Origin: Glandiceps talaboti
Lineage: Eukaryota > Hemichordata > Enteropneusta > Spengelidae
NCBI RefSeq assembly: GCF_964340395.1
Contig: NC_135552.1
Location: forward strand, 15,730,694 to 15,794,693
DNA: 64,000 bases
Direction of reading: 5' to 3'
Shown: positions 1-34,420 of the stretch, one piece after another
How positions within the stretch are numbered: the first letter of the stretch is position 1
Layout: every line of letters starts with the position of its first letter
Made by a program: the position numbers and the translations under genes
The notes under the pieces: model-generated
The model's input: only the letters and a program-made list of their open reading frames with translations
Database searches by the model: none
What the model was told of the DNA's origin: nothing

Positions 1-118
1 AAAGGCTAGCCATTTATATTTTACTCCTGGATACATATTGGTGAATATTGACTCTGTTTAGATAGTGTCTATGTCAAGTTTTGAAATAATACAGTGGTAG
101 CCCTGGCTTTCAATTTTA

Positions 119-313
119 TAACTGCAATAATTGTAGCGTCTTGCTGCGGTTTTGATGTTTTTTTCGTCTGTTTTGGTGACTTTTTAAGTTTTAGTGTTTA
201 ACCCGCACCTAACAGCACCGTTAGGTGCGGGTTAAACACTAAAACTAAAAGTCACCAAAACAGACGAAAAAAACCCTCGAAACCGCAGCAAGACGCTACA
301 ATTATTGCAGCTA
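119..313. mobile_element. Foldback MITE-like element with 9-bp target duplication
   Basis: About 90-bp arms form a near-perfect inverted repeat around an 8-nt centre (near 213-220). The ends read TAACTGCAATAATTG and, on the other strand, TAGCTGCAATAATTG. TCAATTTTA flanks it on both sides (110-118 and 314-322), consistent with a 9-bp target-site duplication. It has no coding capacity. A 9-bp duplication fits Mutator-like transposition, but the superfamily is inference. Confidence 0.85.
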
Positions 314-443
314 TCAATTTTAGAGATCCTCGTTAACATATAGTTGGCAATGATTTGAAAACGACTCAAGTTTCTTCTTGACCAGGCTATGAAATTGGTC
401 CATTATTGATGTCAATATTTAATATCAAATTCAGATATCCTAC

Positions 444-1100
444 CTGTTTCATCACCCTTGCATGGTATTGACGTACATCGTACAATATCATCAAAGGCAG
501 TCATCAAACTGCCGTATCTACCACTCATGGTTGATAATGGAATGTCTTCCAATCTCTGCACGACAAGAACATAAAAAAATAAAAGGGTTTGATGTACTAA
601 ACGTCGACTTCGTATCATTTGTTGTGTCGCTGAGTTATCATCACATGACACACGTTATTTACCTTTGCATTCACCATAGATCCAGGCATTCACTAATGTC
701 AAAATAACATCGACGGAGAACACTCTTTTTATATAGTAATAGTTTGCAAATAGCGACAAATATGGCAAACATTTAACCACAGACAAACAGGTAGCATGGC
801 AATTCCACAAACTCTAGAGTATGTGTAATGTAAAACCATTGTTCAATTTGTTAGTGTGTAGTCGAGTCCATTGTAATTTGTATATAGATTAGAAAATACT
901 GGAAGATGACCACAGGATTCTCCGCAAATCAGTTTAAAAGTGATTCGATATAATAAATGGTCTATGCCACTCACCTTTTTAAAAGTGCTCTTTGTAGAAG
1001 TCAAATAATGTAGCAAATAAAGAAACCTGTTCCAAAGGCGTGACAAAAACTGTACAGCAACGCTTCGAATTTCGCGCAGTGCTTTTGAAAATGAACGATT
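444..1100 (-). CDS. Possible divergent gene, first exons, partial at left edge
   Basis: On the - strand a first exon would end at 975 with the donor AAG|GTGAGT. A second exon (555 down to 444) has the acceptor TGTCGTGCAG and the donor ACAG|GTAGGA. The upstream part has no ATG in its open frame, so it is best read as 5' UTR. In exon 2 an ATG in good context (ACCATGAG, 528-526) opens a frame of 28 codons that runs into the donor. Later exons would lie left of the window. I do not recognise the product. The divergent arrangement with the gene starting at 1200 would suit a shared promoter. It may also be spurious. Confidence 0.3.
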
Positions 1101-1101
1101 G

Positions 1102-1199
1102 ACCAATTAGAACATCACAATACAGTCACATGATTAGTTTAGGTCATTCTATGAGGGCGCTCTTCAAATGCGTTATGGTCAAAGGTCAAAATCTCCAAA
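1102..1199 (+). promoter_or_regulatory. Putative promoter of the UBX-LRR gene: CCAAT box and DR1 element
   Basis: A CCAAT motif lies at 1103-1107. TGGTCA-A-AGGTCA at 1176-1188 is a near-perfect DR1 nuclear-receptor site (HNF4/RXR type) ending 11 bp before the start codon. The start itself (CCAAAATGGC) resembles a YY1/TISU-type short-leader start. No TATA box is seen. The region could also drive the candidate - strand gene. Confidence 0.4.
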
Positions 1200-20392
<19,193 letters not shown>

Positions 20393-20568
20393 GTTTTTTA
20401 GTTGGTTTGCTAGCTATAGAGATTGTTGCTAGGGAGATGGAAGAGGAGAGTATGCAGAGAACGTTAGATCATCAAATATAGAGATATTAGAAGTCTCAAA
20501 GTAAACATGATGATGTTGACTGGAGTTGCTTTCGAGTGATTTAGCTACAATAACTGGAAATCATGAAC

Positions 20569-20868
20569 TTAAAGCTGTACCAGCTGCAACTGGAGTATTA
20601 TTTTTTTCAATGAGACAACCAACGATGTATCAATTGAAAATTGTAACAAGTTGATGTCAGGACTACAAATGTACGTCAGGATCTCCGATTTTTGGGTGTG
20701 GTTCCAAAAAATAAATTTGATTGGAAATATTGTACCAAATCATGGGTACAGCTACACAAATATGTTTACCCACAGGTGATTCAATACTATATTATGAATA
20801 TTACAGTCATTGTATTTAACAAAACAGTTTCAAAAAGTGTTCCACTTGCAGCTCTAGTACAACTTTAA
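20569..20868 (+). mobile_element. TTAA-flanked MITE family M3, copy 2
   Basis: TTAA at both ends encloses imperfect inverted repeats (AGCTGTACCAGCTGCAACTGG on the left; AGTTGTACTAGAGCTGCAAG read from the right). TTAA duplication would suit a piggyBac-type mover (inference). It lies in the presumed 3' UTR of the UBX-LRR gene and supplies an AATAAA at 20710-20715. Confidence 0.7.
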
Positions 20869-21594
20869 AAGGCATCTTAAGTTCTCTTTTGATAAACATA
20901 CTCTGTTGCTATAGCAACCTTACTGATGCAGATTGATGGATTTGATATGACGACAGTATCAGACATTTTGCTTTCCAGGTGGCATATTTATGTAGGGTGA
21001 TGATCGATGGCTATCATGAAACAGTTTGAAAGTAAAACACCATGAGAAATGGGTGACCGGGTGATCAATTATGGTTTTGTCATTGCTACCTTTACTCAGC
21101 CTGACCCAGTCATGTTACAGTGTGCAAAAAAAAAATTCCTCAAATCAATCTCGATGTTCGTAATGGGGACTACTAATTCAGTTAAAGTCGCATATATGCA
21201 GTGGTTAGACATGTTTAGACACAAGGTGATGAAATTCACTCTGTAGCTTGCTAGATGTTTCAACTTGTGAAAAAACAAGTAAAGCATACATGTACATACT
21301 ATACATACCAGACAGCAAGGGCTGGATACATTATGTTGACTAGTATTAAAGGGCTTGGAATTACTTTCTCGTTGTTAGTCGTTGATGGATAAGATATGTA
21401 TGTTCTCACTGGTGCAATGGATCCTGCATCAGTTGTTTGTTTGTTTGTTTATTCATACCACCTGCATTTCTGTGATTATCAGTTTGTATTACTTGTACTC
21501 ACATAGATCTTTATGCTCAGTTGGCTAAAGATATGTGAGCTCACATTGTAAGGAACAATCAACAAAACATAACTATGTATATATGTGTAGGTAA

Positions 21595-21928
21595 GTAGGT
21601 GTGTGTGTGCATGCTTGTGTGCATTTGTATGCATGCATGTATGTATGTATGTATGTATGTATGTATGTATGTATGTATGTATGTATGCATGTGTGTGTGT
21701 ATGTATGTATGTATGTGTGTGTATGTATGTATGTATGCATGCATGTGTGTATGCATGTATGTATTTATGTATGTATATGTATGTATGTATGCATGCATGT
21801 ATGTATGTATGCATGCATGTATGTGTGTGTATGTGTATGTATGTATGTATGTATGTATGTATGTGTGTGTATGTATGTATGTATGTATGTATGTATGTAT
21901 GTATGAATGAGTGAATGAATGAATGAAT
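21595..21928. repeat. (GTAT)n-rich array with GCAT, GTGT and GAAT variants
   Basis: A degenerate tetranucleotide array in the region 3' of the UBX-LRR gene, ending in (GAAT)n. Confidence 0.95.
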
Positions 21929-22196
21929 GATTGAACTTCAGACCACTATTCTCTATAGTGGTCCGAGATTGAACCCATCACTTCAGCTATTTACATTTGT
22001 TCATAGCAATGGTTGACCAAAATACTGATCGGCTTGGTAGACTAAATGAATTCCTAAATTTATAACATACAAGTAATTCAACTTGGTAAAACACATTGAG
22101 CTTTCAATTTGAGATCAGCTGCAACTATGGAAAGTGTTATTTTAATGTAAGAGAATTGAGAACCATAAAGGGCATTCAAAGGCTCAGTGTTCTCTA

Positions 22197-22250
22197 TAGT
22201 CTGTAAGGTACGCAGTGACAGGGCGCCCTCACACATCAGTTGAACATATT
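22197..22250 (+). mobile_element. MITE family M1, truncated copy
   Basis: TAGTCTGTAAGGTACGCAGT then GGGCGCCCTCACACATCAG, the left half only. Confidence 0.75.
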
Positions 22251-22621
22251 AAGTTGAACTGTTTGTGGATTATAACCTTTGCATTCTGTAGTGAAATTAC
22301 TTGTAGTCTAAAAATGACAAAGGCGAAGCATGCCATCTTTTGTTTACTTTGAGTAAATCCAAAAGAGATTCTAAGCAGCAACAATTTTGAAATGACTTTT
22401 TGGGACTTTCAAAGTCCATTTTCTCGTTGGTAATTAGGAAACTACCGATATGTACTTTCACTAAATGAAACTTTTATCATTTAATTTTTTTTTTATAATT
22501 ATGTTAATTAGCACCTCAGTTTGAAATTATTATTTACAGATCATCTTTGATGGATACAACAGATACTGAAGTCTCAAATTTTAGTCATTTTAATTCATTT
22601 TGATGTGTACCCAAACAGAGA

Positions 22622-22751
22622 AATAAAATACTCCAGTATGTAAATATAAAGTATATGTACTAAGTCTGTGGTGATGAAAAACACTAACATTTTTATTTCC
22701 AAATAAAGTGTAGACAGTCACACTATTGTTATGTCAAAATTTGTCTTTATT
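22622..22751. terminator. Poly(A) signal cluster on both strands between convergent genes
   Basis: AATAAA on the + strand at 22622-22627 and 22702-22707; on the - strand (TTTATT as written) at 22692-22697 and 22746-22751. These could end distal transcripts of the UBX-LRR gene (+) and LSM12 (-). Nearer candidates are 20710-20715 (+) and 24393-24398 (-). Choice among them cannot be made from sequence. Confidence 0.4.
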
Positions 22752-23052
22752 TTTGTCAAACGAAGAAAAAATAACATGAACAGAACACATGGTTTTCATT
22801 AACCTTGTTAACAAGAAGGAAAAAACAAAAAAAGTAAACAACAAAAACAAACACAGTTCATTGATATTTTTCGATTTGATCAAGGCAACATACAGAACCC
22901 TGAATAGTCCAAATTCATTGTTGACAGCAAGACTTTGTTTACATTAACTTCATTCACCTTTGACCTTAGCATGGACCAATTTGTTTTCACCTCAGAAGTG
23001 ACCGTCGTGTCGAATGACTGCCTAGTGTATAGCATAGCTGCCACTGCATTGG

Positions 23053-23140
23053 TAGTCTGTGATGTACGCCATATATCGGGGCGCCCTCATGCATCGGCCA
23101 ATTCCTTTGAGTAAGCCATTGAGGGGTAGTACGATTCATG
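23053..23140 (+). mobile_element. MITE family M1, diverged copy
   Basis: TAGTCTGTGATGTACGCC then GGGGCGCCCTCATGCATCGG and CCAATTCC. The right half is degraded. Confidence 0.65.
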
Positions 23141-24392
23141 ACAACATATTTCATAGTCAACTACATTGGCTGTTCTATGGGGCTTGCATTTTCTTTTCAG
23201 GGTCTTTTCATCTCCAACAGTATAAAGGTTGTTGAATTTTGCAAATGAAAGGTGTGAAACATGTGAAAATGTTCCCTTCTTACAACAGCCTATATATAAT
23301 GCCTTTCTGTACTTGTGGCCCTTTCGCCAGTTTCCGTCCCTTGTAGCAGTGTGCATACTGCTTTCCTATACTTCCATGTCCTCCTCTGTCCCCTTCCCAT
23401 AGCTGTGTGTAGTACACTCCTGTATCCTTCTTTCCTTCCGTTCCCATAGCAGTCTGTAGTGCTTTCCGGTACCCTTTTTTCGTGCTGTCTTTCCTGTTTG
23501 CGTAGCATTGTGTAGTGCTTTCCTGTACTCCTGTTCCCTTTCCTTGTATATACTTCTATGCTGTTATTTTAACTTCTAAATATGACGTTACCTTGCTTTA
23601 CATTAAAATGCTAATCATCAAAATTCATTTTGAGCATTTGATAGAGGGAGATTACATTTTATGGCTGGACTGTTGCTTTGATCTACATGCTATTACTGTG
23701 GAAATGGAGTAGGGTATTAACAACAATTGTAAAGCCCTGTACTCCATTGTACAGCATTGTAAAGTACATGCTGTATCATAAACGGTTGTATTTCTGTTCT
23801 AGCACGTTCCTCCTACATTGCACGATCAAAAGCTACTACAGATATTTGGATGTAGTGGCAGGTTTTTGGGCACCACATTGCCAATAAAATTGGGAGTATG
23901 GAAGGCTGTACAAACAAGACAATATTGCCAATACAGTATACACAGATTTTGTAATCTAGGTTTGTATTTTGAAGAAATTTCATTTTTTGTTCCCTGTACT
24001 TTTGGAAGACATGTTTAAAAAAACCAACAGTGGGTTCAATTGAAAATTCTTTATAATATTCTCAGTGATTTTTTTTTTTAGTGATGTGTTTGTTGGTCAA
24101 GTACATGTGAAACTATCACATCACACGTCTTGAGTTAAAAGTCAGAAGGAACAAGTAAAATCCTGGAAGTGAAGGTTAATAATGTGTCTCCTATCTGCAC
24201 TGTGTCCCTGCATAAGACAACACTTATCTATTCTTTTCAGTGTCGAGAACTTCCAGAGAGAGTTCATTAAAATTCTGTACAAGGAAATTTTAATGTTACA
24301 GAGCCAAAATATAGATGTTTTTTTGCTAACTCTTTCTCCTTAAGACGTTTGAGATTTTTGTTTTTGACTTGATTCTTCAGGGCTGGCCGAAC

Positions 24393-24398
24393 TTTATT
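24393..24398 (-). terminator. Candidate LSM12 poly(A) signal
   Basis: AATAAA on the - strand, about 245 nt past the LSM12 stop codon. Confidence 0.4.
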
Positions 24399-24639
24399 CT
24401 GTCTTACAAATTAGCCATTGATGCAAAATATGCATTTACCGGTCTTCTCATGATTTCTATGACCAAAGCATAGTTTTCACATAATACCTCCAACTCAAAA
24501 GTGGTTGAGCGCAACCTGGGAACATATTTTTTTTCTTTTTGACTTTTTTGCGTATTTGTTTTTTTTTACCCCTGCTGTAATAAGTTAATCTCTACTGATA
24601 CTAGCCCTACATAATGGAATGTGGGAGATGGCAGCGATG

Positions 24640-28781
<4,142 letters not shown>

Positions 28782-28966
28782 TTAGATCTCAAGTTCAATA
28801 TTACTTTAAACTGTTTGCTAACTATTTTCAAACAATTGGCATCTTTTTCAAAGATATCGCTGCATTATCATTTTTAACATTTGCAAACACGTAATTTTTC
28901 ACAGGCATGAAAACAAAAGAAATTAACCAAGTCACCACGGCGTCGTCCTGTCAAAGTTTTCAAAGA

Positions 28967-29034
28967 TCGGGGGGGGGGGGGGGGTTATAGAAAGTATGTA
29001 CTTTATTCGTTTGATTTCATGTGTACAAATATTA

Positions 29035-29108
<74 letters not shown>
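28967..29108. repeat. Poly(G) run and (CTGT)n microsatellite
   Basis: About 16 G at 28968-28984, then about 18 CTGT units at 29037-29108. Confidence 0.95.
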
Positions 29109-29112
<4 letters not shown>

Positions 29113-29233
29113 GCGTCTGTGTGCGCCTATATTTAAATATGTTCTCTGTCGACGAGTGTGTTGAAATACCTGGGATGCCAAAAAACGAAAATTGCCATAT
29201 TGCATTTGTTTTCTTCATTTATTGGGCAGTGGC

Positions 29234-29325
29234 ATTCTCGCAAACCAGAGCTGTTATTTCTTCCGTGACACCGAGAAATAAAGGTGCGTCTTCGACGAAA
29301 GAGGCTGTAGTTTAGGGCGATGGGC
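29234..29325 (+). repeat. Dispersed repeat R3, copy 1
   Basis: Starts ATTCTCGCAAACCAGAGCTG and ends GAAAGAGGCTGTAGTTTA, both shared with 54137-54220. The middle differs. Confidence 0.65.
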
Positions 29326-29746
29326 AGTAATGGTTTTGTATTGTACTGAAATTTTTATGAATAGGTAATAACTGCCTTCAATGGAATAACATTAAAGAAG
29401 ATTATAGAGTAAAATAAGGAAACAGTTCTATCCGTGAAATTTCATATTTTCATAAGTCTGTACCTTTAATTAGCAACTGAGGAGGGACTGTTATATACCC
29501 CCTCCCCATGTATATGGTTGAACAACTACTACGTTAAAAAAAAATTGAGTTTGAATTAAAAGCAAATAATTCTGATAAATTAGAGTAGTCAGGATCTAGG
29601 TAGTTGGTAGACAACCAATACAGTGTGTTCAAGATACCCCCCCCCCCCCACACACACACACACACTCCAGCCCAACCGGGAAGGTAGTTTCCGGATTTTT
29701 AGAAACACTCACATTTATAAGATTTCATATTCGCTAAAAACAGGAG

Positions 29747-29853
29747 TAGTCTGTAAGGTACGCCGTGACGGGGCGCCCTCAACCATCGGCCAACCCCTAA
29801 CACAGAGAGGAGGCCGGTGAGGGCGAAACGTCACGACGTATCATACATACCTA
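29747..29853 (+). mobile_element. MITE family M1, nearly complete copy
   Basis: TAGTCTGTAAGGTACGCCGT, then GGGGCGCCCTC and GAGGCCGGTGAGGGCG. The right end CGTCACGACGTATCATAC pairs imperfectly with the left. No matching flanking duplication seen. Confidence 0.75.
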
Positions 29854-30035
29854 CCCATATCAATGTTGGTAAAAGAGTCACATATCTATACAATTGGGTT
29901 AATCTTAATAGTGTAGGCCTATATTTTCAAAACTATATATGATGTGTGAATAGTTTAATTGTGCAACTACCTGGGTTACAATTGTGAAACTACCTGGGTA
30001 CCCATGTTAGGCCGAGAACGAGCAGAATTTATAGT

Positions 30036-30344
30036 GTGGTGGTGGTGGTGGTGTGTGTGTGTGTATGTATGTATGTATGTATGTATGTATGTATGTATGT
30101 ATGTATGTATGTATGTATGTATGTATGTATGTATGTATGTATGTATGTATGTATGTATGTATGTATGTATGTATGTATGTATGTATGTATGTATGTATGT
30201 ATGTATGTATGTATGTATGTATGTATGTATGTATGTATGTATGTATGTATGTATGTATGTATGTATGTATGTATGTATGTATGTATGTATGTATGTATGT
30301 ATGTATGTATGTATGTATGTATATGTGTGTGTGTGCGTGCGTGC

Positions 30345-30405
<61 letters not shown>
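30036..30405. repeat. Long (GTAT)n array with (GT)n flanks
   Basis: (GGT)n, then about 65 uninterrupted GTAT units at 30063-30322, then GCGT variants and (GT)n to 30405. A poly(G) run follows at about 30417. Confidence 0.97.
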
Positions 30406-30406
<1 letters not shown>

Positions 30407-30526
30407 AGGGATTGGTGGGGGGGGGGCACAACCAAATTTCAGGATTTGAAGGGTCGGGGGGGGGGAATCTTTATGGTTTGAAAGGTGACCTTAGAATATT
30501 TTGCTCTTGATTTGTTATGGCTCTTT

Positions 30527-30590
30527 TAGTCTGTAAGGTACACCATGCATGACTGGGCGCCCTCACACATCGGTCAACCCCTCCTGTCCA
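30527..30590 (+). mobile_element. MITE family M1, left-end copy
   Basis: TAGTCTGTAAGGTACACCAT, then GGGCGCCCTCACACATCGGT and CAACCCCTCC. Confidence 0.7.
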
Positions 30591-30826
30591 GTCTGATCAT
30601 GTAAACAAGTACGGAACTAGAGGAAAATCATCTCTGGCCGCAAGGGGGCGGGCTTCGATATATTTTTTCTTCCCTCTCTACATGCTGTATTTACACGAAG
30701 TTGCATATGTATATAGGAGTGTAAACGGATGAAACTATTTAGTGACAAGTCAAGATGGATGAAAATGGGGAAAAGGGTGATTTTTATTCGGTGTGTATCG
30801 ATTTGTCACCGTGACGTAGAATGTGT

Positions 30827-30828
<2 letters not shown>

Positions 30829-30883
<55 letters not shown>
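30829..30883. repeat. (GT)n microsatellite
   Basis: About 27 GT units in gene-free DNA. Confidence 0.95.
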
Positions 30884-30884
<1 letters not shown>

Positions 30885-30929
30885 ATGGGGTGCACGAAGA
30901 GTCAATACTAGGTTGTTTTTTTAAAAAGT

Positions 30930-33830
30930 TGGTGGACATCAATGCAATACATATAATGTATAGACTGCTTTTGGAAGAAAACAGTTCTTAAAAGTCCACA
31001 TTGTGGATGGAATGACCCCCCCCCCCCCTTGTACAGTCGATAGTCGATCTAAACCGTCGTCCAGCGTAACACATAGAGCAGTCACTAGTCTATTATTGAT
31101 AAGAATTTTTGACAAATTTTCGTCAATAAACATACTTATCTCCCTCCTTGACAAGTCGAGATAGGCTCTTTGAATAAGCTTTCTATGTGGTTATTATATT
31201 CAAGGAATGTTGGATCTACTTTTCATCAATGGTTGATTTGTTTATTCTGTTTGATAGCCTCAAAATAGACCCTGGAGTACGCGACCAGTTTAAGCAGTTT
31301 CGATATGTCAGCGCAGTTGTTTCTCACTTGTCTGTGGTTCAACTTATGTTTAGTGGGCCGAGGTTTAACGGGCGACCATGAGAAGAAACAGCGCCATCTA
31401 CAGTTCAAAGATGACGAATGCTACCTGAACATAATTGGCTGTCGCTCATGAATAGGGGTGAGGAGGACTCATGAACAACATAACTTCCTGTTGTAGATCT
31501 CTCAAACGTCTCAAAGTTATCACAATCTTACAATTGTCCTTGAGTAAAGTCAAATACAACTTCTGTGTGTGTTCACCTGGGCGGGCCAGTACTATGTAGC
31601 TGTAAGTAATGTAAAGATTTACCGGGGCAATGCTCACACTGAACGGGTAGCTTGTTATGCTAATCTATCGCCGTCTCGATTTAATTGTATTATCCATTGA
31701 ACAAAAGACACATGTCTATAAATAGGTTGTGTATTACTCCAAGATGTTATGCGCATTCAAGTGAATTCATTTGGTTCGAGACAACACAGAACAATCTAAC
31801 TTGAACCTTGCCTGTTACGGGTTTGCCTCTTTTTTTAATAAGACGTAAACGCCCCGCGGCGAGAGATTGGATCCATGGTTTATGATAAGCTTTTAATAGA
31901 TGCAACAGAGAGACACAACTGAGGAACCTAGTTTGAAAATTAATGAACACAAGTAGACACAGACTGCCCAGCAACAGGGCGTGGGAGATAGCGTTTCAGC
32001 AAGGATATTACCGTTTGATTATTAACGGTCATATTTTCTCCCTAACATCCTCTTTTCGGCCCACACCCCTATTTGTCTCTCACCCCTTTTTCTATTCGTT
32101 CTTCTGCTCCCCCAACGTTCTTTATCCAACTCTATCCCTCAACCTCATTTCTCAGTTCTACTGAATATATACGTCCAAACATATCATTTATATGACTACA
32201 TAAATTTGCCAGCAGACCATTGACGGACCATGGAGGTAGGAAGGACTGTCATAGTGTTTCTACCTACACGACCATACGTATACGTTGTGGAATTCCACAA
32301 AAGAAAGCCACACTTGTAGATAGATAGATAGATCTGTTTTCAGTTTTATCTGACCAGTACAAATCGATCCTGGCTACGATTGGTATTTCTCTCCGGAATC
32401 TTCAACCACAGGGATGTATTTTTTTCACGACACAGCCTCTGTGCCAGAGGATGAAAGCTACACACTGTCGCTCCTGAAGTCCTTTGGCTCTAAGATCAGA
32501 ATAAATACATTCTATGATAATGAAAGGTATTTGAATAATAGTTCTTGGTTATCTTAAAATCATGGCCATATGGATGACGAAGGGGGTATTTAATTTATAA
32601 AACAACTTTACCATGTTTCCCTACTTGAAAAAAAAATGAAACAGCATCGACAAAGTCCATGTTTGTAACTCAATAAATTGTAAAAAATCTAAAATGTGCT
32701 AAAATGTACGTACAATAATAACAAATACTTTAACACACGTTTTAATGTGTTTGCAAACTGAGTTACAAACAAGAGCGTCGTATGTTTTTTTTTCCAGATA
32801 GTTTTTACAAATAGCGAAAAATAGTAAAGTTTTCTACGAATTAAAAATAAAAAGTAAATACTGAATTCTCATCCATATGTCCACTTAAATTTTTTAGTAT
32901 CTACCAAAGTTAACAGCTGCTATAAGCTCAGTTAGCCAGGAGAGTATGAACCACACAGACACATCACATGCCAAAAAGTTGAATCCTCGTTGCTTTGAAC
33001 TTATTTTTATTCTGAGTTCAATACCATTTACTAGGAGTTCGCTGAAAGACAAATTTAAACTTTCAACTCGTCCTTTATACATACAAGACACACTGAGTAA
33101 ACATAGACACTGAACTTCGGAGGAAATCAATCATTGTACGTTACACATCGTCAATATTTAAAAGTCGTATACAGACTGAAGAATTTAAATTTTAAATTTT
33201 ACATCTTTTTGGATTTTGTGCGAATTTTGTGCATCCAACAAGAAGAGTGTGTTTTGGCAGTTTGCCACGAGAAGAGTACAAACATCCACAAATGTCATCT
33301 TGTCTGTACTCCTTACAAAAATGAAAATCTCTCGTAAAAAAAATGATGTATTAAACTTAATGTAGAACGGGAAAATATTATGACTCTGAAAACGGTCATT
33401 TTACTCAAATTAAGGTGACAGTCAGTGTCCCCGGGCCCACTGAGAAGTTGCCACGTCTAATAATATTTATGCAGTCGTTGTTCAATCAATTTGAAATTAA
33501 AGTCTATATTAAAAGTATAAAATCGAAAAAAATCTCCAAACATTATTAAACATAAAAATCTTTGAGCAACATTTACACTTCTCTTCCGATGTTGCTGTCT
33601 AAATGAATGCCGAACACTAGAGTACCATGCCCATAGTCCTGATCACGACACCCTAGGTGTCTATCTAACTATAGTAAATATTAGTATAAGGGTCTGTCGG
33701 TATGTTCTCACGTCGAACTGGATCCGAGTCGTCACTAGTACTTCCTAGGGCTACTAAAATATTTGATTTACTATAATGACAAACGATGTTACAATACTAG
33801 CCCACAAATTTCACTTCGTCTCACTATTTC
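30930..33830. other. Gene-free stretch, no supported feature
   Basis: Ordinary AT-rich sequence with short ORFs only, none with recognisable family signatures. A poly(C) run lies at about 31017-31028. I see no paired splice sites joining conserved peptide. Confidence 0.6.
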
Positions 33831-33839
33831 AAGCTGCCT

Positions 33840-34420
33840 TTCACACTTACAACACCATTACACACCTTTCGATGACGACGAAGCAATATACAATTTTAGC
33901 ACCACTATCGAACACATATTTTGATGACGCAATCTATAATATGACGACCAGTTAACTCTATAACACACACTTTGATGACAACCATCTATATGACACAGGT
34001 TTTGATGACGAAACAGTTACTTTAATAATACAGATTATGATGACCAAACAACTTTATAGCACATAATTATATTTGATGACGGTCAGTCAACTCAATGAAA
34101 CGCCTTTTGCTGATCGACGATCAGTTAACTCTATCAATAACACACATTTTGGTGACGACCAAACAACTCTACAACACACTTTATGATGACTAGTCAACTC
34201 TATAACACACACATTTTGACTCTACAACACACGTTTTGATGACGATCATTCAGCTAACACACATTTTGATGACGACCAGTCAACTCAATAACACGCATTT
34301 TGATGACGACCAGTCAGTGACTTTGGAACACGACGACAGAAACACACACTTTGATGACGATGGGTCATTACGCGTCTTAAGCTCATCAGAACACATATAT
34401 CGATGACGAAATGTCGAAAA
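33840..34420. repeat. Degenerate minisatellite with GATGACG core
   Basis: Roughly 14 diverged units of about 30-45 bp. The approximate unit is AACACACATTTTGATGACGA followed by CCAGTCAACTCTAT. The TTTGATGACG core is best kept, and spacing varies between units. Confidence 0.8.

Noticed and set aside
663-711. Extra - strand exon between the two candidate divergent-gene exons
   Set aside because: It has a GTAAAT donor, but its only open phase does not fit the following exon.
30007-30510. 183-residue open frame
   Set aside because: Entirely the (GTAT)n/(GT)n array; no unique coding sequence.
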